Source of the DNA: Gemmatimonadaceae bacterium
Lineage (GTDB): Bacteria > Gemmatimonadota > Gemmatimonadetes > Gemmatimonadales > Gemmatimonadaceae
DNA: 64,000 nucleotides
Assembly (NCBI GenBank): GCA_019637445.1
Contig: JAHBVS010000004.1
Span: 21,258 to 85,257 of the forward strand
Reading direction: 5' to 3'
The notes under the pieces: generated by a model
The model's database searches: none
What the model was told of the DNA's origin: nothing
What the model saw: the letters and a program-made list of their open reading frames with translations, nothing else
Program-made: the position numbers and the translations under genes
Part shown: piece after piece, positions 38,342 to 47,230 of the stretch
Layout of the letters: the number at the start of each line of letters is the position of its first letter
Numbering within the stretch: the stretch's first letter is position 1

Positions 38342-39577
38342 ATGCCGGACGCGCTGAACATCCCGTTCGCGCGCATCACGGACCCGGTGGTGCGCGGCAT
38401 CGCCGAGAAGGTCGCCGCGGGCACGCGCCTCACGCAGGAAGACGGCGTCGCGCTGTTCGACTCGCCCGACCTCACGGGCATCGGCCTGCTCGCCGACGCG
38501 GTGAACCGCGCCAAGCACGGTGACGTCGTGACCTTCGCGGCCAACCAGCATATCAACCCCACCAACGTCTGCACCCTGCGCACCACCTGCGTGTTCTGCG
38601 GGTACGCGCGGCTGCCGAAGGAGGAGGGGGCCTACCGCTACACGCTGGACCAGGTGATGGCGGAGGCGCGGCAGGCCAAGAACGGCCTCACGCGAGAGTT
38701 CCACATCGTGGGCGGGCTCGATATGCAGGCCGGGCTCGCCTACTACCAAGCGATGTTCCGGGCGCTCAAGGCCGAGCTGCCGCATGTGCACATCAAGGCG
38801 CTCACCGCGGTCGAGATCGCGCATATCGCGCGCATCGAGAAGATGTCCTGGAAGGACGTGCTCTCTGCGCTGCGAGAGGCCGGCCTCGACACGATGCCGG
38901 GTGGCGGCGCCGAGACCTTCTCGGCCGCCGTGCGCGAGGAGATTGCCAAGAAGAAGCTCGGCGCGGCCGACTACGTTGGCGTGCACCGCGCCGCGCACGA
39001 GCTGGGCATCCGCACCAACTGCACCATGCTCTATGGCCACGTGGAGACCCACGCGGACCGCATGGAGCACCTGCAGATGCTGCGCGACCTGCAGGATGAG
39101 ACCGGCGGCTTCCTGGCCTACATCCCGTTGGCGTATCACCCGGACGACAACGTCCTGGGCGAGAAGCTCGGGCGTCGCGGCATCGCGTCCAGCGGCGTGG
39201 ACGACCTCAAGAACCTCGCCGTGGGGCGGCTCTTTCTCGACAACTTCGCGCACATCAAGAGCCACTGGATCATGGTGACGCCCTTCCTGAGCCAGATCGC
39301 GCTGCACTACGGCGTGAACGACCTCGAGGGCACGGTGGTCCGCGAGAAGATCTACCACGCCGTGGGCGCGCGGACCTCACAGGCGATGTCGCTGCCGGAG
39401 ATCCTCAAGCTGATTCGTGGGGCGGGGAAGCAGCCCGCCGAGCGCGACAGCTTCTACAACATCCTGCGCACGGACTTCTCTGAGGTGGAGGCGCAGGCAG
39501 AAGCGGCAGCTGCCGAGGCCGCCGCGCGTGCCGCCGCCCAGTCCGGACGCGAGCTCCCCACACTCGGCGCCGCCTGA
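38342..39577 (+). CDS. mqnE: Aminofutalosine synthase (radical SAM) with unusual CX5CX2C motif
   Basis: This 411-residue radical-SAM enzyme of the futalosine menaquinone pathway adds a 5'-deoxyadenosyl group to 3-[(1-carboxyvinyl)oxy]benzoate, giving aminofutalosine. INPTNVCTLRTTCVFCGYAR holds C77, C83 and C86, a CX5CX2C spacing where most radical-SAM proteins have CX3CX2C. HIVGGLD, HIKALTAVEI and GLDTMPGGGAETF follow, as in the MqnE/MqnC group. A C-terminal Ala/Glu-rich tail (about 385-411) is not conserved. It overlaps mqnA by one base. The DNA codes the six-residue gap plainly (38574-38603), so this is not an assembly frameshift. Confidence 0.9.
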   Translation: MPDALNIPFARITDPVVRGIAEKVAAGTRLTQEDGVALFDSPDLTGIGLLADAVNRAKHGDVVTFAANQHINPTNVCTLRTTCVFCGYARLPKEEGAYRYTLDQVMAEARQAKNGLTREFHIVGGLDMQAGLAYYQAMFRALKAELPHVHIKALTAVEIAHIARIEKMSWKDVLSALREAGLDTMPGGGAETFSAAVREEIAKKKLGAADYVGVHRAAHELGIRTNCTMLYGHVETHADRMEHLQMLRDLQDETGGFLAYIPLAYHPDDNVLGEKLGRRGIASSGVDDLKNLAVGRLFLDNFAHIKSHWIMVTPFLSQIALHYGVNDLEGTVVREKIYHAVGARTSQAMSLPEILKLIRGAGKQPAERDSFYNILRTDFSEVEAQAEAAAAEAAARAAAQSGRELPTLGAA

Positions 39578-40440
39578 TGCGCGTCGGGCGCATTCCCTAC
39601 ATCAACTGCTTCCCGGTCTACGGGGGCGTGGATCGGGGAATCGTCCCGCTGGACGCCACGCTGGTGGACGGCGTGCCCACAGCGCTCAACAAGATGATGG
39701 CCGAGGGCGCACTCGACGTGAGCGTCGTCTCGGCCGTGGAGTACGCCCGCGATTGGGAGCGCTACCTGCTGCTCCCCGACCTCGCGATTTCCTGCGATGG
39801 CCCCGTGCGCAGCGTAATGCTGTTCTCCACGCGTCCGGCCCGCGAGCTCGACGGCCAGCGCGTGATGGTGAGCCGCAGCTCGATGACCAGCGTGCACCTG
39901 CTCGAACTGCTATTCGAGCACGTGTGGAAGGCGCGACCGATCTTCGTGCCCGGTGACGCCGAGGCCGAGGCCATTGCCCGCGCGGAGCGCGACCCGGACA
40001 TCGCCGCGCGCCTGGTCATTGGCGACGCCGCCCTGATGCTGCAGAGCGCAGACCACCCGGTCGCGGCGGCCCACGGAGAGGCCTATGAGTTCGTCTACGA
40101 CCTTGGCGCCGAGTGGAAGTCCTGGACCGGCCTGCCGTTCGTGTTCGCCGTCTGGGTAGCCCAGCGCACGACGCCCGTGGCCGAGGCGCTCAAGGTGCAC
40201 GCCAGCCTGATTGCCTCGCGCGAGTGGGGGCTGAAGCACTTGGACGAACTCGCCGCGCAGGCCGCGCGGGCCACCGGTGTGAGCCAGTCTGACTGCCGGC
40301 ACTATTTCGACGGCCTCGACTGGCGCCTGACCCTGCCGGATCTCGAGGGCCTCACCGAGTTCATTCGCCGGTTGGAACTCGCTGGACGCGTTCCGAAGGG
40401 GAAACTCGCCTTCCTCCCCGCATCAGCGGGCAAGGGATGA
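39577..40440 (+). CDS. mqnA: Chorismate dehydratase
   Basis: This 287-residue protein has a periplasmic-binding-protein-like fold without an export signal. It removes water from chorismate to give 3-[(1-carboxyvinyl)oxy]benzoate, the first committed step of the futalosine pathway. RVGRIPYINCFPVY at the start and VSVVSAVEYARD, SRSSMTSVHLL are family features. It lies between mqnE and mqnC, which supports the assignment over a general solute-binding protein. Confidence 0.93.
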   Translation: MRVGRIPYINCFPVYGGVDRGIVPLDATLVDGVPTALNKMMAEGALDVSVVSAVEYARDWERYLLLPDLAISCDGPVRSVMLFSTRPARELDGQRVMVSRSSMTSVHLLELLFEHVWKARPIFVPGDAEAEAIARAERDPDIAARLVIGDAALMLQSADHPVAAAHGEAYEFVYDLGAEWKSWTGLPFVFAVWVAQRTTPVAEALKVHASLIASREWGLKHLDELAAQAARATGVSQSDCRHYFDGLDWRLTLPDLEGLTEFIRRLELAGRVPKGKLAFLPASAGKG

Positions 40441-40464
40441 CCGCGCGCGCAAGGATGAAGGCCG

Positions 40465-40473
40465 GTATCTTTC
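40465..40473 (+). promoter_or_regulatory. Candidate promoter element (GTATCTTTC) before mqnC
   Basis: GTATCTTTC, identical to the element before sucC, lies 31 bp before the mqnC ATG, just upstream of the heptamer repeat. It has no clear -35 partner. A 10-bp inverted repeat (AGGATGAAGG at 40452 with CCTTCATCCT at 40483) surrounds it. Confidence 0.25.
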
Positions 40474-40493
40474 ATCCTCCATCCTTCATCCTC
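40473..40493 (+). repeat. 7-bp tandem repeat just upstream of mqnC
   Basis: CATCCTC, CATCCTT and CATCCTC stand in tandem, followed by CATC. They lie 11 bp before the mqnC ATG. The unit differs by one base (A for G) from the CGTCCTC repeat before fabG. Like that repeat, it replaces the usual Shine-Dalgarno region with pyrimidines. Confidence 0.7.
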
Positions 40494-40504
40494 CATCAGC
40501 AGTA

Positions 40505-41551
40505 ATGTCCGAAGCCACCGACCTCCTCGAGTACTACGAACAGTCGAGCCTCCTCGACTTGGGCGCCGCGGCCGACGCCGTGCGCCGCAAGCTCCACCCG
40601 GAGCCGATCGTCACGTACATCGTGGACCGCAACATCAACTACACGAACGTCTGTGTGGCCGACTGCGGCTTCTGCGCCTTCTATCGGCGCCCCAAGGACG
40701 GCGAGGGCTGGACGCTGAGCTACGAGGAGATCGGGGCCAAGATCGACGAAGTGAAAGCCTTGGGCGGCGTGCAGATCCTGATCCAGGGCGGGCACAATCC
40801 GTACATCCCGTTCGAGTGGTATCTCGAACTGCTCAAGTACATCAAGCGCAACCACCCCATCCACGTGCACGGCTTCTCGCCCTCCGAGGTGGACTTCTGG
40901 TCCACGCTGTACCGGATGGACGCGCGCACGGTGATCCAGGAGCTGGTCAAGGCCGGCCTGGATTCGATCCCCGGCGGCGGTGGTGAGATCCTTGTCCAGC
41001 GCGTGCGCGACAACGTCGCCAAGAAGAAGGCTGGCGCCGACCGATGGCTCGAGGTGATGGAGATCGCCCATCAGGAGGGCCTCAAGACCTCCTGCACGAT
41101 GATGTACGGCATTGGCGAGACCAAGGCCGAGCGCGTGGAGCACCTGCTGCGCCTCAAGGAAGTCCAGAAGCGCACCAACGGCTTCACGGCCTTCATCTGC
41201 TGGCCGCTGCAGCCGGAGAACACGCCGACCATGAGCCACATGCCGAAGACCGACGCGGTGGAGTATCTCCGCACCACGGCCTTCGCGCGCACGGTGCTCG
41301 ACAACATCCCGAACATTCAGGCCTCCTGGGTGACGATGGGGATGAAGGTCGGGCAGACGGCGCTGCACTATGGCTGCAACGACTTCGGCTCGCTGATGCT
41401 GGAGGAGAACGTCGTCTCGGCCGCGAACACCACGCACCGCACCAGCATCGAGGAGATGGAGCTGCTGATCCGCGAGGCGGGCTTCGAGCCTCGCAAGCGC
41501 AAGCAGGACTACACGCTGCTCGAGCCATCGCCCGCACACGCGGCCGCCTAA
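40505..41551 (+). CDS. mqnC: Cyclic dehypoxanthine futalosine synthase (radical SAM)
   Basis: This 348-residue radical-SAM enzyme cyclises dehypoxanthine futalosine in menaquinone synthesis. The cluster motif is the standard CX3CX2C (C50, C54, C57 in NVCVADCGFCAF), followed by QILIQGGHNP and HVHGFSPSEV. SIPGGGGEILV and MMYGIGET are also typical. mqnB and mqnD, needed for the pathway, are not in this window. Confidence 0.94.
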   Translation: MSEATDLLEYYEQSSLLDLGAAADAVRRKLHPEPIVTYIVDRNINYTNVCVADCGFCAFYRRPKDGEGWTLSYEEIGAKIDEVKALGGVQILIQGGHNPYIPFEWYLELLKYIKRNHPIHVHGFSPSEVDFWSTLYRMDARTVIQELVKAGLDSIPGGGGEILVQRVRDNVAKKKAGADRWLEVMEIAHQEGLKTSCTMMYGIGETKAERVEHLLRLKEVQKRTNGFTAFICWPLQPENTPTMSHMPKTDAVEYLRTTAFARTVLDNIPNIQASWVTMGMKVGQTALHYGCNDFGSLMLEENVVSAANTTHRTSIEEMELLIREAGFEPRKRKQDYTLLEPSPAHAAA

Positions 41552-41587
41552 CCTGACCACCTCTCTTCGCACCGCAGGCGGCTCGCC

Positions 41588-42085
41588 GTGAGCAAGGCAT
41601 CAGGACCACAGATCCGCGTTGGTATTGGCTACGACTCGCATCGTTTCGTCGAAGGCCACGGTGTGCTGCTCGGCGGCGTGATGATCCCCGCCGCGGTGCG
41701 TTGCACCGGCCACAGCGATGCCGACGCTGTGTGCCACGCCCTCACGGATGCCATCCTCGGCGGGGCAGGTGTCGGGGACATCGGCGAGATGTTTCCGGAT
41801 ACCAGCGCCGAGAACGCAGGGCGCGACAGCATCGAGATGCTCAGGCTCGCCCTCGCACGGGTGCAGAAGGCCGGCTGGACGCCGACGCAGTGCGACATCA
41901 CGGTGATTGCCGAGACGCCCAAGCTGGGGCCGCATCGAGCGCAGATCCGTGAGAAGCTCGGTGCCGCGCTGGGCATCCCCGCCCAGGACGTGATGGTGAA
42001 GGGGAAGACGAACGAGCGGATGGGCTGGATCGGCCGAGGCGAGGGCATCGCGTGCATCGCGGTGGCCACGCTCGTCCGTGGCTGA
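41588..42085 (+). CDS. ispF: 2-C-methyl-D-erythritol 2,4-cyclodiphosphate synthase
   Basis: This 165-residue trimeric zinc enzyme acts in the MEP isoprenoid pathway, making MECDP from CDP-ME 2-phosphate. VGIGYDSHRF (zinc ligand Asp/His), GHSDADAVCHALTDAILGG and MVKGKTNERMGWIGRGEGI are family signatures. It starts with GTG. Isoprenoids feed the menaquinone tail and the polyprenyl lipid carriers used by the enzymes nearby. Its 3' end overlaps the DedA gene by 8 bp. Confidence 0.95.
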   Translation: MSKASGPQIRVGIGYDSHRFVEGHGVLLGGVMIPAAVRCTGHSDADAVCHALTDAILGGAGVGDIGEMFPDTSAENAGRDSIEMLRLALARVQKAGWTPTQCDITVIAETPKLGPHRAQIREKLGAALGIPAQDVMVKGKTNERMGWIGRGEGIACIAVATLVRG

Positions 42086-42797
42086 TCTCGTCACGCTCCA
42101 GCCACTCGTCGACCGCCTCGCCGGGCAGCCAGTCGAAACGCTCTATGCGCTGATCTTTGGCGCGAGCTTTGCCGAAGGTGTGCTGCCGCCGGTGCCCGGT
42201 GATCTCGCGGCCGCCTTCCTCGCGTTCCTGTCCGCGCGTGCGGGCGGAAACTGGATCCCCACCACCCTCGCCGTCGTCTGCGGAAGCGTGGCCGGCAATT
42301 CGGTGGTCTGGTGGATGGGGCGTCGGTTCGGCGCCAACTGGCTCGCGCACCAGATGGCGCGCTTCAAGCTGATTAAGAGTGAGGCGCAGACCGAGCGCGC
42401 CGAGCACCGGGTTGAGGAGGCCTACCGCGAGTACGGCTGGGTGGCGCTGTTCATCTCGCGCTTTGTCCCCGGCTTGCGGGCGATGGCGCCGGCGGCGGCA
42501 GGCGCCGTGGGGGTGCCGCTCTGGGAGACGGCGGCCATTCTCTTCGCCGCGTCGACCATCTGGTACAGCGTGGTCACCTGGTTCGCGTTCCGCGTGGGCA
42601 GCGACTGGGAGGCGGTGAAGGCGGCGCTGCTGGCGCTGGGGCGCGACGTTGGTATCGGAGCCACCGGCGTGGCCGTGGCCGCGGTGCTCGTGGGCTGGTG
42701 GATCTGGCGGCGCAGGCGGCAACGGGCCGCTGCTGCTGCCTCGGCAACCGCGGCGGAAGGCACGGGCGCCGCGCAACAGCGCGACTCCGCCCCGTAG
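42078..42797 (+). CDS. DedA family membrane protein
   Basis: This 239-residue protein has the DedA/SNARE-associated fold: FAEGVLPPVPGDLAAAFLAF near the N-terminus, the GxxxGxxxxYxxGR-like GSVAGNSVVWWMGRRFG, and SRFVPGLRAMAPAAAGAVG. It has about five hydrophobic segments, and a basic Ala-rich tail. DedA proteins act as lipid-carrier flippases or in membrane homeostasis; some move undecaprenyl phosphate. The start GTG overlaps ispF, so both may be cotranslated. Exact substrate is unknown. Confidence 0.88.
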   Translation: MADLVTLQPLVDRLAGQPVETLYALIFGASFAEGVLPPVPGDLAAAFLAFLSARAGGNWIPTTLAVVCGSVAGNSVVWWMGRRFGANWLAHQMARFKLIKSEAQTERAEHRVEEAYREYGWVALFISRFVPGLRAMAPAAAGAVGVPLWETAAILFAASTIWYSVVTWFAFRVGSDWEAVKAALLALGRDVGIGATGVAVAAVLVGWWIWRRRRQRAAAAASATAAEGTGAAQQRDSAP

Positions 42798-42807
42798 ATT
42801 GCACGGC

Positions 42808-43728
42808 GTGAGCCCCGTCTCCGCCGACACCCTCAATCGCGCGTTCCTGCTGGAGCGTTTCGCCGAGTACCTGGAGCTCGAGCTCGGCTCCAGCGCGCGG
42901 ACGCGCGAGGCGTATCTGCGCGATCTCGGATTGCTGGCGACTTGGGCCAGCGAGCGGCACCGCGCCGCGGCCGCGGCCGATCTCACGGCGGCGCACCTGC
43001 GCGAGTGGGTCTACAGCCTCAAGGACCAGGGTCGCAGCGCGGCGACTATCCGCCGACGCATCTCGGCGCTGCGCACGTGGTATCGCTTCCTGCTGGCGGA
43101 AGGTGTGGTCACGGCCGATCCCAGCGAGAAGCTCGAGTCGCCGCGTGGCTGGCGGGCGTTGCCGGACGTGCTGACGGTGGCCGAGGTGGAGCGGTTGATC
43201 GACACCGTCACGCTGGACGACGAGATGGCGTTCCGCGATCGCGCGTTGCTTGAGCTGGCCTACGGCGCCGGGCTGCGTGTGAGCGAGTGGTGTTCGATCG
43301 GCGTGAAGGACGTCCTGCTGGACGAGCTGGTCGTGCGCGTGTTCGGCAAGGGCGGGAAGGAGCGCATCGTGCCCATCGGGCGGAAGGCGGCCGGGGCGGT
43401 GGCGGTATACCTGCGCGAGCTGCGGCCGCGGCTGGAGAAGGGGAAGGGTGAAGGGCGGCTATTTCTCAACTCACGTGGGGCGCCGCTCAGGCGCATGACC
43501 GCGTGGACGCTGCTCCGGAAGTACGTGGAGCGCTCTGGGTTGACCAAGCCCGTGACGCCGCACACGCTGCGGCATAGCTTTGCGACGCACCTGTTGGAGG
43601 GTGGCGCGGACCTGCGGGCGGTGCAGGAGATGCTTGGGCATTCGGACATCTCGACCACGCAGCTCTACACGCACGTGGACCGCGAGCATCTGCGGCAGGT
43701 GCACAAGCAGTATCATCCGCGGGGGTAG
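42808..43728 (+). CDS. xerD: Tyrosine recombinase XerC/XerD
   Basis: This 306-residue recombinase resolves chromosome dimers at dif. All six catalytic residues are visible: R157, K181, H252 with R255 (HTLRHSFATHL), H278 and the nucleophile Y287 (GHSDISTTQLYTHV). The N-terminal SAM-like core-binding domain spans about 10-100. The GTG at 42808 gives the family length; an in-frame extension to 42649 lies in the DedA gene. XerC and XerD cannot be distinguished with certainty here. It has no integrase-type insert and no mobile-element neighbours. Confidence 0.92.
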   Translation: MSPVSADTLNRAFLLERFAEYLELELGSSARTREAYLRDLGLLATWASERHRAAAAADLTAAHLREWVYSLKDQGRSAATIRRRISALRTWYRFLLAEGVVTADPSEKLESPRGWRALPDVLTVAEVERLIDTVTLDDEMAFRDRALLELAYGAGLRVSEWCSIGVKDVLLDELVVRVFGKGGKERIVPIGRKAAGAVAVYLRELRPRLEKGKGEGRLFLNSRGAPLRRMTAWTLLRKYVERSGLTKPVTPHTLRHSFATHLLEGGADLRAVQEMLGHSDISTTQLYTHVDREHLRQVHKQYHPRG

Positions 43729-43803
43729 GTCGCCGCTGCAGTCGCGTGTGGCGATTGCTCAGCGCGCGCAATCGTGTGGCCCACTTCGTTGACGAACCAC
43801 TCA

Positions 43804-44391
43804 ATGCTTCTCGTCCTCGACAACTACGACTCCTTCACCTACAACCTCGTCCAGTACCTCGGTGAATTGGGCGCCGAGTTGCAGGTCGTGCGCAACGACC
43901 AGATCACGCTGGACGAGATTGCCGCGATGGCGCCGGCGGGCATCGTGCTCGGCCCAGGCCCAGGCACGCCCGCCGATGCCGGCGTCACCATCCCGGTGAT
44001 CCAGCGATTCGGCGCCACGACGCCGATGCTTGGCGTCTGCCTCGGCCACCAGGCGATTGGCGAGGCCTACGGCGGCCAGGTGATCCGCGCCCCACGTGGC
44101 GTGATGCACGGCAAGACCTCGCTGGTGCGGCACGATGGCACGGGACTCTTCGCCGGGCTGCCGTCACCGCTTGAGGTCATGCGTTACCACTCGCTGGTCA
44201 TCGCCCACGACAGTGTGCCGGACGCCCTCGTGGTGACGGCCACGGCGGTGGACGATCCCACGGAGATCCACGCCGTACGGCATCGCGAGCATCCGGCGGT
44301 GGGCGTGCAGTTCCATCCGGAGTCCATCGGCACCAAGGCGGGCAAGCAGATGCTGCGAAACTTCCTTGAGGTCGCGTTCGTGAGGCAATAG
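43804..44391 (+). CDS. trpG: Glutamine amidotransferase of anthranilate or aminodeoxychorismate synthase
   Basis: This 195-residue class I amidotransferase has the oxyanion loop VLGPGPGTPADAG, the nucleophile C79 in LGVCLGHQAIGE, and the His/Glu pair in VQFHPESIGT. It releases ammonia from glutamine for the TrpE or PabB partner. No trpE or pabB is beside it, so it may serve both tryptophan and folate pathways, as a shared TrpG/PabA. The ATG at 43804 matches the family start (MLLVLDNYDSFTYNL). Confidence 0.9.
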   Translation: MLLVLDNYDSFTYNLVQYLGELGAELQVVRNDQITLDEIAAMAPAGIVLGPGPGTPADAGVTIPVIQRFGATTPMLGVCLGHQAIGEAYGGQVIRAPRGVMHGKTSLVRHDGTGLFAGLPSPLEVMRYHSLVIAHDSVPDALVVTATAVDDPTEIHAVRHREHPAVGVQFHPESIGTKAGKQMLRNFLEVAFVRQ

Positions 44392-44446
44392 CGGCGCGCC
44401 TCGCGCCGTCCAGCATTGCCCCCGCGCCTCGCCCCGGAGTCACGAT

Positions 44447-45172
44447 ATGGATCGCGTCACGTTCGCGACATCGAGTGGACTCGTTTGGCTCGTGCTCGCG
44501 CTGCACTTCGCGGCAGGGCTGGCGGCCATCGTCGGCGGAACGATTGCGCTGGCGGCGCAGAAGGGCGGCGCCTTGCATCGCCGCAGCGGCGCGGTCTTCA
44601 CCTGGTCCATGCTCGGCCTAGGACTCTCCGCCGCAGGCATCGGTGCCTACGAAGGCAACGCCGGCCAGGTCTTCGCGGGACTGTTTGCGGCCTATCTCGT
44701 CACGACGGGCTTCACGGCGCTGCGGCCACTGCCGATCGGGGACCGCGCGCTGTCCGTGGGTCTGATGGTGCTCGCGTTCGTGTCCGCGGCCACGATGGTC
44801 TACGGTGGCTACGCCGAGTGGGCGGACCCGTCCGTGCCCGTGGTTGGGCGCCCGCGCGTCGTGCCGCCGTTGGTTGGCGGCAGCATCCTGTTGCTCGCAT
44901 CGCTCGGGGACTGGCGGGCGCTGCGCGCCAACGGTCTGCGCGGCGCGCCACGGGTGGCGCGACATCTTTGGCGGATGTGCTTCGGGCTGTTCGTGGCCAC
45001 GGGATCGTTCTTCCTCGGCCAGATGAAGTTCGTGCCGGAACCGGTGCGTATCCTCCCGCTGATGCTGGTGCTGGCCTTTGCGCCGATTCCGTTTCTCCTC
45101 TACTGGCTCTGGCGCGTGCGGATTCGTAAGCTGATGGCCGGTCTTACCCTTTCCTCCCGACATGCGACCTGA
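44447..45172 (+). CDS. Multi-pass membrane protein, DUF2306-like
   Basis: This 241-residue protein has about seven hydrophobic helices. The N-terminal LHFAAGLAAIVGGTIALAAQKGGALHRRSGAVF resembles DUF2306-type proteins, whose function is unknown. Glycine, histidine and arginine residues in that stretch are typical of the group. GGAG precedes the ATG. It overlaps the next gene by 11 bp. Confidence 0.7.
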   Translation: MDRVTFATSSGLVWLVLALHFAAGLAAIVGGTIALAAQKGGALHRRSGAVFTWSMLGLGLSAAGIGAYEGNAGQVFAGLFAAYLVTTGFTALRPLPIGDRALSVGLMVLAFVSAATMVYGGYAEWADPSVPVVGRPRVVPPLVGGSILLLASLGDWRALRANGLRGAPRVARHLWRMCFGLFVATGSFFLGQMKFVPEPVRILPLMLVLAFAPIPFLLYWLWRVRIRKLMAGLTLSSRHAT

Positions 45173-46466
45173 TTCCACCTCATCCGCCTTGCGCGCCGCA
45201 CTGCTGGCCTGCGCCGCCCTTGCCGTGTTCTCCGCTGCCTGCGGCGGCCGCGAGGCGAGCGACAGCGAACAGCCGTGGACCGTCACGGTGGACTCCACCG
45301 GCGACACGATTCGCGTACACATCGCGGGTACCGTGCCCCCGAGCTACGTGCACTCGCTGGTGCCGGAACTGCGCGTCGGGAGTCTCGACGGCGGAGAGGA
45401 GGAGACCTTCGGGCAGATCGAGGCGGTGTTCGGCCTCGGCGACGGAGGGCTGCTGGTCTATGACGGGCAGGCGCAGGCGTTGCGGATGTTCGATTCCACC
45501 GGCGCCTTCGTTCGGCGGGTTGGAGGCAAGGGCGGTGGACCGGGGGAGCATGGACACGTCAACGGCATCGCCCGACTGCCGGGCGGGCGCTGGGCCCTGT
45601 GGGACGCCCAAGGCGCTCGGGTGAACTTCTACGGGCCCGACGGCAGCTTTGAGCGGAACATGAGCCTGCAGTTGAGCGGCTGGTTCCTGCAGGATGGCCT
45701 CCGGGCGGGCCGGGCCGGCGACCTCTACGCCTGGTCCGTCCTTGAGACCTCGGCCACTGAGTTCCGCATCCTGCGCGCCGGCTACGTGCGAGTGGACGCA
45801 GACGGCGCGGCGTCCGATACGCTCGAGATGCCGAAATGGGGGATTCCCGAGGCGGTGCTGTCGGCCCGGTCGGCGGACGGCGGCTCGGCGTCCGCCTCGC
45901 AGGTGCCATGGTTCCCGAGCTCTCAGGTGACGTTTGATCCCGCGGGCGGGCTCATCTCGGCGCCCGGTGCTCCCGACTACGTCTGGTATCGGCTGATCGC
46001 GGCCGCGAAGCCGCTGCGCGTGGACGTCGACTACGAGCCCGTGCCCGTCGGTGCCACCGAGCGCGCCGAACGGCGGGCGCAGATCGAGCACACGATGCGG
46101 CGGCTGAATCCGTCCTGGAACTGGACCGGCCCGGCTATCCCGGACGTGAAGCCGGCGGTTCGCGACCTTGCCGCCGGTGAGGACGGGCGAATCTGGGTCC
46201 GGCTCTACACTCCCGAAGAGCCGATCCCTGAGGCCGAGTTGCCCGTCATCCCTGCAGGGGCGAACCCACGGCCGCGCCGCACCACCCGCGAGCCGGACCT
46301 CTGGGACGTGTTCGCCCCAGACGGCAGGCTGCTCGGCCGCGTGCGGCCTCCGCCCGGCACATCGCTTCTCAGCTTCTCGGGCAACCACGTCTGGGCCTCG
46401 ATGCGCGATTCCCTGGACGTCCCCTACGCCGTTCGGCTGAGGATCGAGCCGGCCCTGCCGCGGTAG
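45162..46466 (+). CDS. Lipoprotein with six-bladed beta-propeller-like repeats
   Basis: This 434-residue protein has a lipoprotein signal (ALAVFSAACGG). The body has propeller-type blades: EAVFGLGDGGLLVYDGQAQ, LRMFDSTGAFVRRVGGKGGGPGE and GIARLPGGRWALWD are the clearest. Such 6-bladed propeller lipoproteins are abundant in Gemmatimonadota and Bacteroidota. No enzymatic motif. It is probably anchored facing the periplasm. The ATG lies within the end of the preceding membrane gene. Confidence 0.75.
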   Translation: MRPDSTSSALRAALLACAALAVFSAACGGREASDSEQPWTVTVDSTGDTIRVHIAGTVPPSYVHSLVPELRVGSLDGGEEETFGQIEAVFGLGDGGLLVYDGQAQALRMFDSTGAFVRRVGGKGGGPGEHGHVNGIARLPGGRWALWDAQGARVNFYGPDGSFERNMSLQLSGWFLQDGLRAGRAGDLYAWSVLETSATEFRILRAGYVRVDADGAASDTLEMPKWGIPEAVLSARSADGGSASASQVPWFPSSQVTFDPAGGLISAPGAPDYVWYRLIAAAKPLRVDVDYEPVPVGATERAERRAQIEHTMRRLNPSWNWTGPAIPDVKPAVRDLAAGEDGRIWVRLYTPEEPIPEAELPVIPAGANPRPRRTTREPDLWDVFAPDGRLLGRVRPPPGTSLLSFSGNHVWASMRDSLDVPYAVRLRIEPALPR

Positions 46467-46512
46467 CATTCAGGCGCACGTTCGACGTTCACCCCTCCCG
46501 CACGAGGTCCTC

Positions 46513-47184
46513 GTGGCTCCGCTCCGACGCTCGGCCCGCTTGCTCCTGCTGTGTCCGCTGGTCGTCGCCACCGCCTGTCTGCCGTATACGACCGGGTCAA
46601 CCGGCCAAACGGTCCCGATTGGTGAGCGCCACAGCTTCGGCACCGCCGGACTCGTGATCAACGGCGGCGGGCAGTTTGACGACAGCGCCAGCACTAGCAG
46701 CGACATCGCCAACATCCCGATGTCCGACAGCGAGGTTCGATTCGGTCTCTCCGAGCGCTCCGACCTCGGCATCCGCATCACCTCGGCCAGTGGACTGGTG
46801 ATGAACTACAAGCGCCGACACGCTGGATACGCACACCCTGACTCGGCCGGGTTCTCTACCATGTGGGGCGGAGGCATCGTGAACTGGGGCGGCCACGCGC
46901 TGGTCGAAGCCACGGCCATCGTCTCCGGCCGCCGGAACAGTGCCGGGATCCCGTACGGGGGGCTTCGCGCGTTCCACACAATGCCGATCAGCCGGGGCGC
47001 CGTGACGGACAAGCCGACGGTCGGCGGCTTCCTGGGGATGAAGTTCATCCTGGGCGACGTCTCGATCTCCCCTGAGCTGGGGGTGTTCTACGACGAGTCC
47101 GTGTTGGCACTCAGGAGAGGAAACATCGTCGTGGTCCCGGCCGTCGCCCTCTCGGGCTTCAGTTTCTTCAGGATCTTCCGGTAG
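46513..47184 (+). CDS. Small putative lipoprotein, unknown function
   Basis: This 223-residue protein has a lipoprotein signal (LLLLCPLVVATACLP). The mature part has Gly-rich alternating strands such as GMKFILGDVSISPELGVFY, consistent with a small beta-barrel or beta-sandwich. It starts with GTG after GAGG. No family recognised. A palindrome lies 46 bp after its stop. Confidence 0.6.
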   Translation: MAPLRRSARLLLLCPLVVATACLPYTTGSTGQTVPIGERHSFGTAGLVINGGGQFDDSASTSSDIANIPMSDSEVRFGLSERSDLGIRITSASGLVMNYKRRHAGYAHPDSAGFSTMWGGGIVNWGGHALVEATAIVSGRRNSAGIPYGGLRAFHTMPISRGAVTDKPTVGGFLGMKFILGDVSISPELGVFYDESVLALRRGNIVVVPAVALSGFSFFRIFR

Positions 47185-47230
47185 GAACGGGTCGCGGAGG
47201 CCGCGTCAGCCGCCCCCGAGGCCGTGAACT

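Noticed and set aside
35984..40493. Two short tandem repeats considered as CRISPR-like
   Set aside because: Units are 7 bp with no spacers and no cas genes, so they are simple tandem repeats.
42808..43728. XerD-type recombinase considered as a phage or island integrase
   Set aside because: Length and all six catalytic residues match chromosomal XerC/D, there is no attachment site or mobile neighbour, and base use matches the flanking genes.
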